Assembly (NCBI GenBank): GCA_964011275.1
Contig: CAXGOB010000037.1
Coordinates: 1-47,218 of the forward strand
Length of the DNA stretch: 47,218 nucleotides
Origin: UBA7328 sp002471345
Lineage (GTDB): Bacteria > Bacteroidota > Bacteroidia > Chitinophagales > Saprospiraceae
Reading direction: 5' to 3'
Part shown: one piece after another, positions 15,641-25,500 of the stretch
Layout of the letters: each line of letters starts with the position of its first letter
Position numbering within the stretch: the stretch's first letter is position 1
Program-made: the position numbers and the translations under genes
The notes under the pieces: generated by a model
Told to the model about the DNA's origin: nothing
What the model saw: the letters and a program-made list of their open reading frames with translations, nothing else
Databases searched by the model: none

Positions 15641-17368
15641 TTAGGACTGTACGCTTACATTATTCTGGATCTTTTTATCTTGATTCAAAACAGATGTACC
15701 TACAATCATCATCAATAGAGATAAGACAATTAATGACCATTGACCTAATGTTGGAATTGGCGATGCTACAATTAGACATGCTACACTCGAAACAGTATCC
15801 AATATAATATTTCCTCCCCCTAATTGAACCGGATGAATTTGTGTCACTGACCCAGTTTCGGTAAGTACTCCTCCTGTAGATGAACCAAAACCTGTGTTAA
15901 TAGCCCCACCACTCGTGGAAATGTTACCATCCTTAGCCTGAACTTTCACTGAACTTCCATATGTCCATATTCCATTTCCGCCAACTATTACATTCCCAAC
16001 AGTTCCAATATCTACTGTTCCTGTTCCAGATGTAATACCACCACCATTTATATCAAAATTTCCAGTATGACAAAAAACTATATTCCCGTTACTGCTTGTA
16101 ATTTGGCAAGAATTCATAATAAATTGTTTACCCTTAGATGTAAGACTTCCTCCATTTGTGGCAATACCACCACCTGAAACTGAAACATCTTCTAAATGCT
16201 CGATTACAACATTTCCATTTGTCTCAATACCTGAGCCTTGAAGGGTCAATTTATTACCAGATGAAAAATAATTATTGCTAATAGTGCCCCCTCCTGAAAT
16301 AGCGATATCACCTATTATTTCCAATTTGACATCCCCTCCAACAGCACTTATACCATTACTGGTTATATCAGCGGATGCTGCCTTTACTTCTATGTCATTA
16401 TTCGTTGTTACCAATGATCGTCCTGAACTTGTTAATCCACCTGTTAAATCAATAACAATCTTACTATTCGTTGCATCAATTCCGTTACTATTAAAATCTG
16501 CCGATACAGCATTTACTGTAATATCACCACCGTTGGTTATAAATCCATCTCCTGAACATACCAAAGCACCTGAAAGAGTTATTGATATTTTTCCGGTACC
16601 CATTTCTCTAAGATTACTACCATTACCGTTAAAATTTACTGCTGATGCTACGAACATGCCATTAAATGTCCTTATGGAATGCCCTGTTAAATCTATTACG
16701 TTGGTCACAATAAGTTCTACATCTCCACCTCCAGTATCTATCCCTCCATTCATAATATCAATATCTTTCGCTACAATTTTCACATTACCTCCATTCGTAT
16801 GCAAAGCTTTACCCACTGTTTCAAATTTATTTGTAGCGGTAAAATCTCCAACTCCCCCACCAGTTTCTAAACCACCATTTTGAATTCTTATATCAGCAGC
16901 TGTAACAGTCAAATTACCCCCTACCAACAAAGTTTCTGTAACGCCTATCAATGCACTAGCACCAGCAATAATTGAAACATTTGTCATATTGGTATTAGCT
17001 TGGAAACCTCCTCCTCCAGCAGTATCCAAACTCATTGTGAGAGTTACATTCGCACTTGCAGTAAGTGAAAGAGTACGGCCTCCAGTCCCAGGTCTGAAAG
17101 TCCCTGGAGTAAATATAATACTACCCGAAGGGGTATTAATATTTACGTTGCCAGTTGCCAAGGCTGCATTAAGAGTAACGTCCGTCAGCTGACAAGGTGC
17201 ACCAGTAGGAGAAAAAGTAGTAACTCCTGCTGCGACTAAAGTGTAAAGATTCATATCACCTACAGAACCACTTGAATGTACTCCTATAGTCAGGTCCTGA
17301 GATTTTGAGCTTAAGCAACACAAACATATAAATATTACTAATATGTAGTGCTCGTTTAGTCGGTTCAT
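15641..17368 (-). CDS. Secreted GG-repeat beta-solenoid protein with IPTL-CTERM-like sorting signal
   Basis: 575 residues from ATG 17368; a TTG three codons earlier (17377) is the only alternative. A signal peptide with a cysteine-rich core (ILVIFICLCCLSSKSQ) leads into ~21-residue repeats such as IQNGGLETGGG, IMNGGIDTGGG, VSGGGIATNGG and INGGGITSGTG, the same unit as in the next gene. The C-terminus (last 38 residues) has the tripartite layout of IPTL-CTERM signals: IPTLGQWSL, a hydrophobic helix (IVLSLLMMIVG), then a polar tail with few positive charges. This signal class is thought to be recognised by an exosortase/archaeosortase-like enzyme, and no such enzyme is encoded here. It is first in the operon, so it may be the most abundant product. 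Confidence 0.75.
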   Translation of the reverse strand: MNRLNEHYILVIFICLCCLSSKSQDLTIGVHSSGSVGDMNLYTLVAAGVTTFSPTGAPCQLTDVTLNAALATGNVNINTPSGSIIFTPGTFRPGTGGRTLSLTASANVTLTMSLDTAGGGGFQANTNMTNVSIIAGASALIGVTETLLVGGNLTVTAADIRIQNGGLETGGGVGDFTATNKFETVGKALHTNGGNVKIVAKDIDIMNGGIDTGGGDVELIVTNVIDLTGHSIRTFNGMFVASAVNFNGNGSNLREMGTGKISITLSGALVCSGDGFITNGGDITVNAVSADFNSNGIDATNSKIVIDLTGGLTSSGRSLVTTNNDIEVKAASADITSNGISAVGGDVKLEIIGDIAISGGGTISNNYFSSGNKLTLQGSGIETNGNVVIEHLEDVSVSGGGIATNGGSLTSKGKQFIMNSCQITSSNGNIVFCHTGNFDINGGGITSGTGTVDIGTVGNVIVGGNGIWTYGSSVKVQAKDGNISTSGGAINTGFGSSTGGVLTETGSVTQIHPVQLGGGNIILDTVSSVACLIVASPIPTLGQWSLIVLSLLMMIVGTSVLNQDKKIQNNVSVQS

Positions 17369-17749
17369 TTGATTCAATTAATTATTCTGTATTTAATATC
17401 TCAAGATAACAATTATACCTATAAATTCAACACAAATTATAACATTCGATAAAAATCTACTTATAACGATCTTTGTATCCCATATTGGCCAATAAGTTTA
17501 TTCTCAAGAAGTTCGTTTTCATCATAAGTCCTACCTTCCAATATTGAAGAGATAATCTGTGAAGTTCTCAATTCCCCATAAATTGATTACTTACGACGTA
17601 GTTTATCCCGAGGTTTTGTGTTTCTGACATTTGCCTAGAGCAAAAGGCAGTCATTACCGGTGAGTTTATTGCATTCCACCACTTACGGGTACTTATGAAT
17701 CAACTCATATAATATTTCATTTTGACCAAACCTTACTTTTACAGAAATG
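17369..17749. other. Intergenic region with possible gene debris
   Basis: The first ~90 bp should carry the promoter of the solenoid/glycosyltransferase operon; no exact TAnnTTTG is seen there. On the minus strand 17461-17586 is open for 41 codons and looks protein-like (ELRTSQIISSILEGR, then a stop), but it has no start and I cannot identify it. Further up, 17670-17745 reads ISVKVRFGQNEI on the minus strand. This may be a remnant of the same kind of C-terminal domain as in the sulfatase at 10576, but the match is weak. Confidence 0.4.
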
Positions 17750-18003
17750 TAGACACCCTTTGAGAATCCCATGTTTTCTAAATTAAAGCTAGCTTTTCTG
17801 ACATTTGTTCTGAAAGAATATTCTTTTTTGAAGGACCTATTTCTAATTTAAAAAGAAGCGGAGGTTCATAGGATTGTAGCTGTTCTTCAATTGACAGATT
17901 CAAAGTTTTATAATGAACCAAAAACACTCCTTTGCGATAAGCAAAATAATCACTGCCTATTTAGTATAATACCTCACCTCTAAGGTCCCTCAATCCTCTA
18001 AAG
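17750..18003 (-). pseudogene. Decayed 3' part of a sulfatase gene, related to the one at 21062
   Basis: Read on the minus strand, this stretch gives RDLRGEVLY, a stop, IGSDYFAYRKG, then HYKTLNLSIEEQ, EPPLLFKLEIGPSKKN and EQMSEKLA before further stops. The intact minus-strand sulfatase reads IRDEMFYYLGDELFAYRKG, HYKTLNPYIGEK, NPPLLYNLEVDPSEKYN and EMTEKV in the same order. A TAA stands where that gene has a Tyr codon (in EVLY-stop-IG). The catalytic half with the CxPSR motif is absent, so this cannot be a working enzyme. It abuts the plus-strand sulfatase fragment at 18005 almost base to base, which marks a rearrangement junction. Confidence 0.75.
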
Positions 18004-18004
18004 A

Positions 18005-18238
18005 ATGGGAGACACTCATATTTCTCAAACGATAAAAGAAGCACATGACCCACTTCTCACAGGAATGGAAAGCGATAGAGGAGATCCCAGAACTGAGTCA
18101 TTTGTAAAAGATTTCAAACCATTCAAACTAGGTCGAATATACCTTACACAGGGAAGTGGTGAGTTAATCCTGAAATCAGAAGAGATCATTGGAGATAAAT
18201 CAATTGATTTTCGATTGATGATGTTTGAAAAGGTATAA
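18005..18238 (+). pseudogene. Sulfatase C-terminal fragment (direct repeat, copy B)
   Basis: From 18008 to 18238 this matches the last 76 codons and stop of the sulfatase at 10576-12363 with about 12 base changes and six residue changes (N/S, E/D, A/T, A/T, V/I, G/D), all in frame. The ATG at 18005 lies just outside the matched part and is probably fortuitous. The fragment has neither signal peptide nor catalytic domain. A perfect terminator follows 25 bp later, which copy A lacks, so copy B may preserve the original 3' flank of a full sulfatase gene. It could be translated into a 77-residue peptide, but I treat it as a relic. Confidence 0.85.
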
Positions 18239-18262
18239 TTTTTAATAGATCCAATTAGCAAT

Positions 18263-18296
18263 AAAAAAGCCTGAAGTACATACTTCAGGCTTTTTT
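18263..18296. terminator. Perfect bidirectional terminator
   Basis: A 16-base perfect inverted repeat (18263-18278 and 18281-18296) has a 2-base centre. Its core is GCCTGAAGTA/TACTTCAGGC with six A on the left and six T on the right, so it gives a GC-rich stem plus T-run on both strands. It separates the sulfatase fragment from the convergent metalloprotease gene. Confidence 0.92.
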
Positions 18297-18314
18297 CTTA
18301 ATGAAGTGATTTAT

Positions 18315-20930
18315 CTAGTCTTCATCCAATGCTTGGTCAATCAAGTGATTGATGTGGTTTCTGTGCGCCTTTGTATCAATACTCTTTCCTTTGTTGGACT
18401 TCATCATATCTTGAATCTCATTGACTTGATACAACATAGCTGATTTTGAAATGTTATCATATTTGCCGCCTTCCATACCAGAAAGCAGTCCTTTTATGTA
18501 ACTGATTTGAAGATTTTGTCTTGCTGGATTTACATTTCCTTTAAGATCTTGAGCAAAAATTCCTTGTGTCAAATCACTTAGCATTTCTGCTACTGAATAT
18601 GTATTGCCATAATGCCTCGAATTATTCATACGTCCTAACACTGTGGGATGAACAAGATGTGACAAGAGACCTCTTTGATAAGAGGCAATTCTTTCAAGAA
18701 TTTTAGGGTCTTCAGTCCTACCCCAGAAATTCCATCCTCTTCTCTGATATTGTAAATGCTTGTACAAATTTCCAGATGCAGAAAAAGCTTGTGGGCTGAA
18801 TGCATGCTTATTCAAAGTATTCATTGCTTCTTTTTGTCTTGATTTAGGGACTGGAATAAATGGAGCAACGTTCTCTTTCTGGCCCACCATATTTCTATCG
18901 ATATATACTCCTCCTACATACCTTGTTGTAGATCTTAGGGCACTATATTGCTGACCTAAAAGCATTCTAAAGCCTGTATACATTTTTTGATATGACTCAC
19001 CATCATCAACCATTCTATCCATAAGTTTCCCCATTGCATTTTGACAAATAGTTATCCTATCTCTTGCATATTGAATAGCGTCACTACTGAGATCCCAAGC
19101 ATTGATACGTGGGTCAATTCCACTACTTGACCCAAACATTGCGTCAGCATCATTAGCAAACCTCAATTCATCTTCAACGGACCTTTCTAGTATTTTTCCT
19201 AGTTTTTTCTTTTCTGCATCAGAATCAGATTCAGATTCAGAATATGCATATTCTATTGCCCACTTATCATAAGGACCAGGTACTACAGACTGAAAATTAC
19301 CTTGATTTGATTTATCCACAGCCAAGTTCATTGGATTATAATCCATTACAGAACTGGTAAGCCCTAATTCTTCAGTTTTTGCTCTATTATGTACTTCTTG
19401 ACTATCCCACATCTGGCTTGAAATATAATTGTGCGCTAATCCAAGAGTATGTCCTACTTCATGAAGTAATAACTCTATAATTGACTCATTCACCATACGC
19501 TCTCTTTCAGCTTCTTCAAAATCTAAGGCCGTGGTTACAGTTTTGCCAAACATTAGTTTTTTACTCGTTTCATAATTTGCCATACAGATATGCTGGTTAA
19601 ACTTATGGCTTTGATGTTCAGCTTGATCATCTTCTATCATCTGTTCGATACTTCTTGTATCTAAAGCATATAAATCACTTTCAGTTACAGAACCTCTTAG
19701 GAATACATAATCCAGCATAATGTCCGCAGCTAAGATTTGGCCGGTCCTTGGATTAACAAAACTTGGACCCCAGGCTGAACCTTGATATGGAGTAGCGGTC
19801 CACCTCAAAACATTATATCTCACATCACCTGCTTCCCATTCGGCATCATCAGGTTGTTGTTTTACAACCACAGCATTCTTAAACCCAGCAACTTCGTATG
19901 CCATGTTCCATCGTTCTACGGCATCTTTTATAATTGGTCTAAATTTCTTAGGTGTAGTATTCTCCATCCAAAAAGTTATAGGTTCCACAGGCTCTGACAA
20001 CGCAGCCCTTGGATTTTTTTTGACCAAATGCCATCTGTGGATCATATCCTTATATGGAGTTGCTGATTTGCTCAATTGATCATCCACTTCAGTAGTAAAA
20101 TGCCCTACTCTTGGGTCTTCATATCGCGGTTGATAATCATTGTCTGGCATTTCCAGAATCGTGTGCTGAATTTGAATATTGCTGAACCTAGCATCTGTAG
20201 TTGTAGGCAATCCATAGTTAGTAGGTCTCTTATTTTCAAAAGTATAATCAACTACTACATCTGTATTTTTAGGATAATTTCGAATAGAACTGATCTTTGT
20301 CTTATCCTTGCTCATACTCCCTATTTTAAAAGGATTCTTGGGTCCTTGGCCCGGAGGGTAAGAAAAAGTCAATTGGGCTAAATCTTCTGATTTAAATAAC
20401 CCATCGGCAGCAATAAGAAAAGTATCCTCTTTCTCACTGGCCACTTCTATTTTTGCTGAACTAAAGATTGGTTCATTAATATTAGCATGAGAAGATTTGG
20501 CCAAAGCATGGTCCTTATCAAAATGATATCTTGTATTCTGTTCTTTAAATTCAAGCTTATCGTAATACTTTCCAATTTTAAATACTTTTTCCCAACCGTA
20601 GCTTCCTTTTACCCAGCCAAAGTTCATCCCTCCATCCTCAGCATGGAAAAAATGGATAAACTCTTTATCCAATTGATCTTTTCTAATAGCCATGTAGATA
20701 TTGCCTTTGGCTGTGTCTTGGTATATTGGAAACAATTCATCTATTAATCGGCAAGATTTGGTAATATCCGCTATGGTCTTTTTCTTTTCCTTTTTGTCTT
20801 CTTTTTCCTTAGTGTCCGCTGTTTCTTATTTGTCTTTAGCCGCCTCTTTAGAATTTGTCTGTGAGTATACTGAGAGGCTAAACAAACAAAGAATGAATAT
20901 GCCAATTGCATATTTGATAGTGTTTTTCAT
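18315..20930 (-). CDS. Zinc-dependent Met-zincin metalloprotease (DUF5117/DUF4953 type), interrupted by an in-frame stop at codon 35
   Basis: The natural start is ATG 20930, giving a signal peptide (MKNTIKYAIGIFILCLFSLSVYSQ). In the same frame a TAA at 20828-20826 replaces codon 35, inside a Lys/Glu/Asp-rich linker (KEAAKDK-stop-ETADTKEKEDKKEKKK). The frame then stays open for 837 codons to 18315; a TTG at 20735 opens the longest stop-free reading that has a possible start (806 residues). Zinc ligands are in HEVGHTLGLAH at residues 490-500, and a downstream SSVMDYNP supplies the Met-turn. Domains follow the usual order of a short N-terminal domain, a DUF5117-like domain and a Met-zincin catalytic domain. 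Without read-through or correction, the protease would be made without its export signal. A sequence error, a fresh nonsense mutation or a true pseudogene are all possible. Confidence 0.85.
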
Positions 20931-20986
20931 GACGATGTCGTTTTATATAAGGTGAAATAATTATTTACAACTTTATTTTTTATGAT

Positions 20987-21001
20987 TTGACTAATTGTCA
21001 A
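20987..21001. promoter_or_regulatory. Small inverted repeat upstream of the metalloprotease gene
   Basis: TTGAC and GTCAA flank TAATT, about 57 bp upstream of the ATG at 20930. Position and symmetry fit a regulator site. The arms are only five bases, so chance is possible in AT-rich DNA. Confidence 0.25.
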
Positions 21002-21061
21002 TTAAGTGGTTTGTTGTTGCGAATTCTAGTATATAAAGAAATGTTAAGACAAAATATTATG

Positions 21062-22480
21062 TCATCGGCCAAAAAGTGGCGCTATCATTACAGAATCCAA
21101 TTTTGTCAGTTGGTTTTCAGTTTCAACTACACCATCAAGATGCTTATCAGAAAGCTTTTTTAGCTCAATCACTTTCTCTGTCATCTCAGCTGCTAAATTA
21201 TATTTTTCAGATGGATCTACTTCAAGATTATATAGAAGAGGAGGGTTATGAGATTGTGCTTTTTCACCTATATATGGATTTAGAGTTTTATAATGAATCT
21301 TATACTTCCCTTTGCGATAAGCGAATAGCTCATCTCCCAGATAATAAAACATCTCGTCTCTAATCTTCTCCTTATTTCCTAAGAGTATCTGAGAAAGATC
21401 TACCCCATCTTGTCCTTCTATGCCGTCTAACTGAGTATTCGAAATACTTGCAATGGTATTAAACAAATCCATTGTTGATCCTAATGCATAAGATGTGGAT
21501 CCTGATGGAATATGATTTGCCCATTTAGCAATCATCGGTACTCTCATGCCTCCTTCAAATGTACTTCCTTTACCTTGATGTAAAAGTCCCGCCGAGCCTC
21601 CTGTATCTCCCACAGTCAACCAAGGTCCATTATCAGATGTAAAAATCACTAAAGTATTCTCTTCCAGGCCTTCCTCTTTCAATGTCTTCAATATCTGTCC
21701 AACACTCCAATCCACCTCTTCTACTACATCTCCAAATAACCCTCTTAAACTACTTCCTTTAAATTCTTCACTAGCAAAAAGAGGTATGTGTGGAAAAGTA
21801 TGTGGCACATATAAAAAGAAAGGATTTTTTTTATTTCTCTTTATAAAATCTACACTTCTCTTAGTATAGGCTTGAGTCAGTTTGGATTGATCCGGTTCTG
21901 AATCAATTAATTCATTTCCATCTAAAAGAGGAATTGGAGGAAATAAACTTGCACCTTTCCAGTCATTTGTGACAGAGCTCATGTCATTGCTGTAAGGAAT
22001 TCCATAGTATTCATCAAATCCATGTTGCAATGGCAAGAATTCATCCTTATGACCAAGATGCCATTTTCCAAAAATTCCAGTTGCATAGTTTTGACGTTTT
22101 AAAACTTCGGCGATTGTTGTCTCTTCTCTTGGAATTCCACCAAGAGACCATGGAAAAAATACTCTCATGGACGAAGATGCCAATCCAAACCTCACAGGAA
22201 GTCTTCCTGTAAGCAAGGCTGCCCTGCTAGGTGTACATACGGATGCTCCGGCATAAAATTGAGTGAACCGCATTCCTTCCAGTGCCATTTGATCGAGGTG
22301 AGGAGTTTTTATGGTAGGATGGCCATAGCATCCTAAGTCACCATATCCTAGGTCATCGGCGAAGATTAGGACGATATTAGGTGGATTTGCACCCTTTTGA
22401 TCAAGATTGCAACTGAAACCAATTATCAGTAGAAATAGATAAATGAAATATGTTCCTAAATGATTATTTAACTTCCTCAT
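21062..22480 (-). CDS. Lipoprotein sulfatase, arylsulfatase type (formylglycine-dependent)
   Basis: 472 residues from ATG 22480, preferred over ATG 22495 because the lipoprotein signal then starts with MRKLNN and ends at GFSC (Cys24). The core begins PNIVLIFADDLGYGD (metal-binding Asp pair). CTPSR with Cys82 is the site of formylglycine formation, and GKWHLGHKDEFLP, PHTFPHIPL and FTSDNGPW supply other active-site residues. Length and layout fit arylsulfatase A-like enzymes without the extra domain seen in the sulfatase at 10576. It would remove sulfate from glycans or aryl esters in the periplasm or on the outer membrane. It is divergent from the large cytochrome-type dehydrogenase gene, 70 bp apart, suggesting a shared control region. 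A degraded relative of its 3' half lies at 17750-18003. Confidence 0.92.
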   Translation of the reverse strand: MRKLNNHLGTYFIYLFLLIIGFSCNLDQKGANPPNIVLIFADDLGYGDLGCYGHPTIKTPHLDQMALEGMRFTQFYAGASVCTPSRAALLTGRLPVRFGLASSSMRVFFPWSLGGIPREETTIAEVLKRQNYATGIFGKWHLGHKDEFLPLQHGFDEYYGIPYSNDMSSVTNDWKGASLFPPIPLLDGNELIDSEPDQSKLTQAYTKRSVDFIKRNKKNPFFLYVPHTFPHIPLFASEEFKGSSLRGLFGDVVEEVDWSVGQILKTLKEEGLEENTLVIFTSDNGPWLTVGDTGGSAGLLHQGKGSTFEGGMRVPMIAKWANHIPSGSTSYALGSTMDLFNTIASISNTQLDGIEGQDGVDLSQILLGNKEKIRDEMFYYLGDELFAYRKGKYKIHYKTLNPYIGEKAQSHNPPLLYNLEVDPSEKYNLAAEMTEKVIELKKLSDKHLDGVVETENQLTKLDSVMIAPLFGR

Positions 22481-22550
22481 TGTATCTTGTTCCATGTGTT
22501 ATATTTTCAGCCCATAATTTATAAAAAATAGGTTTTAATAATTCATTTCT

Positions 22551-25500
22551 ATGCTTAAAAAATTGACTTCTATTACCTTAGGTATTCTCTCACTCATAAT
22601 AATTATATCCTCATGTCAACAAGAATCAAACGTGAGACCGACGATTTTTGAACCAAAATCTATAGAAATTTCTCATGCTGGGGCTAAATCTATGGCTGAT
22701 GAAACGCCACTACAAGTTGCTCTTAAAGTTCATGAAGACTTAGAAATTTCGCTATGGGCATCTGATTCTATTGTAGTGGATCCTGTAGCTATCAGTATCG
22801 ATGAAAAAGGAAGGATGTACTATACAAGTGGAAGTAGATTGACTCGTTCTGAATTTGACATAAGAGGGCATAGGAATTGGATGACCGCATCCATATCATT
22901 CGAAACAGTGGAAGATAGGCGCAATTTTCTAAGAAAGACTTTCAGTGAGACAAATGATGAAGGAGAAAAATTCTTGGAAGACTTAAACAACGATGGATCA
23001 TTAGACTGGAAAGATTTGACAGTAGAAAAGGAGCAAGTTTGGATTCTTAGCGATAGTAATGACGATGGACATGCCGATAGATCAGACCTATATATTGAGG
23101 ATTTTAATGAAGAAATCACAGATTTGGCTAATGGTGTATTTCATCACCATGGGGAAGTCTTTGTAAGTGTAGGCCCTGATTTATGGAGAACTCAAGACAC
23201 TGATGGAGATGATCGGGCTGACGAAGTAGAAAGCATAAGCCATGGCTATGCTGTCCATATTGGGTTTGGGGCTCATGGCATGTCCGGTGTGACAGTTGGC
23301 CCGGCAGGACGAATATGGTGGGGCATTGGGGATATAGGTGCTAATGTCGTAGATAAAACAGGAAAGAGATGGAAATATCCAAATCAGGGAGTTGTCGTAA
23401 GAGCGGATAGAGACGGAAGTAATTTTGAAGTCTTCTGTGCCGGTGTGAGGAATACACATGAATTTGTCTTTGACAAGTTTGGAAATTTAATAACTGAAGA
23501 CAATGATGGTGACCACCAAGGGGAAAGAGAAAGGTTAGTTTATTTAGTAGATGGTTCTGATTCAGGATGGAGAGCTAACTGGCAATATGGAAAGTATACT
23601 GATCCGGACAACAACAGTTATAAGGTCTGGATGGATGAAAAAATGAGCATCCCTCACTGGGATGGACAAGCTGCATATTTTCTTCCTCCAATACAGAATT
23701 ATGTAAATGGTCCAACTGGAATGGTATATAATCCTGGTACTGCCTTGAGTCCTCAATGGTATGATCATTTTTTCATTTCTGAATTCAGGGGATCACCAGC
23801 TAATTCGCCGATCCATGCCTTTAAAATGAAAACAGCGGGTGCCTCTTTTGAATTAGACACAACTTTGATTGTAATCCATGGTGCTCTGCCCACTGGCCTA
23901 GATTGGGGACCAGAGGGCGCATTATATTTTGGGGATTGGATAGATGGTTGGGGAACTAAGGATTATGGTAGAGTTTGGAAACTAGATACTCCTGGAGGAG
24001 CTGATAGACCTATCAGAAAAGAGACCAAAAACTTAATTCAATCTGATTTTTCTGAAAAAACTTTGGAAGTTTTGTCTGCTCTTCTAGAACACCAAGATAT
24101 GCGCATAAGGCATAAAGCTCAGTTTGAAATAGTGAGAAGAAAAGAGGGGTTAGAAATCTTTAAGGCCGCATTGACTGAAGGTAATGAACAGTTGAAAAGA
24201 ATTCATGCTATCTGGGGCATAGCCCAATTGGCAAGAGATAAAAAAACTGCAGCTGAAAACTTAACCCAATATTTAGAAGATTCAGATGAAGAAATAATTG
24301 CCCAATGTGCCAAGTACCTAGGCGACGTCAAATACAAAGGAGCCGAAAAAGCCTTAGTCTCACTAGTTAATCATAACAGCCCTAGAGTACAATTTTTTGC
24401 AACAGAAGCGCTTGGAAGAATTGAGTATAGTCCTGCATTCTCTACTATTCTATCTATGCTAGAAAGGAATAATGATAAAGACTTATATCTGCGTCATGCA
24501 GGTATTTTGGCCCTAAGTCGAATAGGAAATGCTAAAGACCTTTTAGCCTTAAAAGAAAACAGCTCAACTGCACTGAGGACGGCTGCAGTTGTAGCTCTTA
24601 GACGAATGAAACATCCAGAAATCGAGGATTTCCTGAATGACCAAGATGAATATATTATAGCAGAAACAGCCAGAGCAATTAATGATGATTACTCTATTCC
24701 CGAAGCATTACCAGCACTTGCAGAATTGCTAAAAAACACGGAATCGACAAATGAAGTTATTATAAGAAGATCTATAAATGCATGTGTTAGAGTAGGAAGA
24801 GATTCGGATCTCACCAGACTTGTAAATTACGCTTTGAACCTTGAAGCACCAGATGAGATGAGAGAAGAGGTGATAAAAGCACTAAGTTCTTGGACAGCAC
24901 CTTCAGTTCTGGATAGAGTAGATGGAAGGTATAGAGGTGAAATAGAACGAGATGATAAGCAACTGAAAGCTATCTTTAGTCCTAAATTATCTCAGCTTCT
25001 GTCTGAAGAGAATTCAGAAATTCAAAAAGCAACTTTGGACGCAGCCGCCAAATTAAATGCTCTTGATCTTTCTGATCAAATAGAGAAATTATTTATAAAC
25101 AGTAAATCTTCCAGTATCAGGAAATCAGCATTAAATAGTTTAGTCAAACTATCTCCTGATCATTTAGATAAAATTATTGAATTAGGTTTAAAGGATCGAT
25201 CATATTCGGTAAGGTCTGCAGCATTATCAGCCATTTCTTCTTCTGATATTTCTGACAAAGACGCTGTACCGCTTTTCATAACTGTACTAAATAAAGAAAA
25301 TGCAAACATTAGGGAAGTCCAGGCTGCATTGAAAGGCTTAGGAAGCATTAAAGAACCCAGTTCAGAATCAGCACTTCTCGATCAATTTGAAAAATTAAAA
25401 AATGGGCATTTAAAGGAAGAAGTTCACCTAGATCTTATTTCAGCTATGGAAGAACATGGAACAGAGGAGCTCAAGTCTAAACTAACATCTCACTTTCTTG

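Noticed and set aside
16275..16883. Long plus-strand reading (202 codons) opposite the solenoid gene
   Set aside because: It is the antisense of regular GG repeats, giving a Pro/Ser/Ile-rich shadow; the minus strand has the signal peptide and repeats.
14291..17368. The regular repeats as a CRISPR array or non-coding repeat tract
   Set aside because: The repeat is at protein level with variable DNA; there are no identical direct repeats with unique spacers.
12364..18004. Bracketed block as a transposon or integrative element
   Set aside because: No transposase, integrase, terminal inverted repeats or short target duplication seen; a 231-bp repeat is too long for a target duplication, so I report it only as a rearrangement.
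18025..18261. Minus-strand 78-codon reading over the sulfatase fragment
   Set aside because: It is the antisense of the plus-strand repeat, whose frame is the one conserved between copies.
20487..20955. Plus-strand readings opposite the N-terminus of the metalloprotease
   Set aside because: The minus strand encodes a clear signal peptide and protease N-terminus here; the plus-strand frames are low-complexity shadows.
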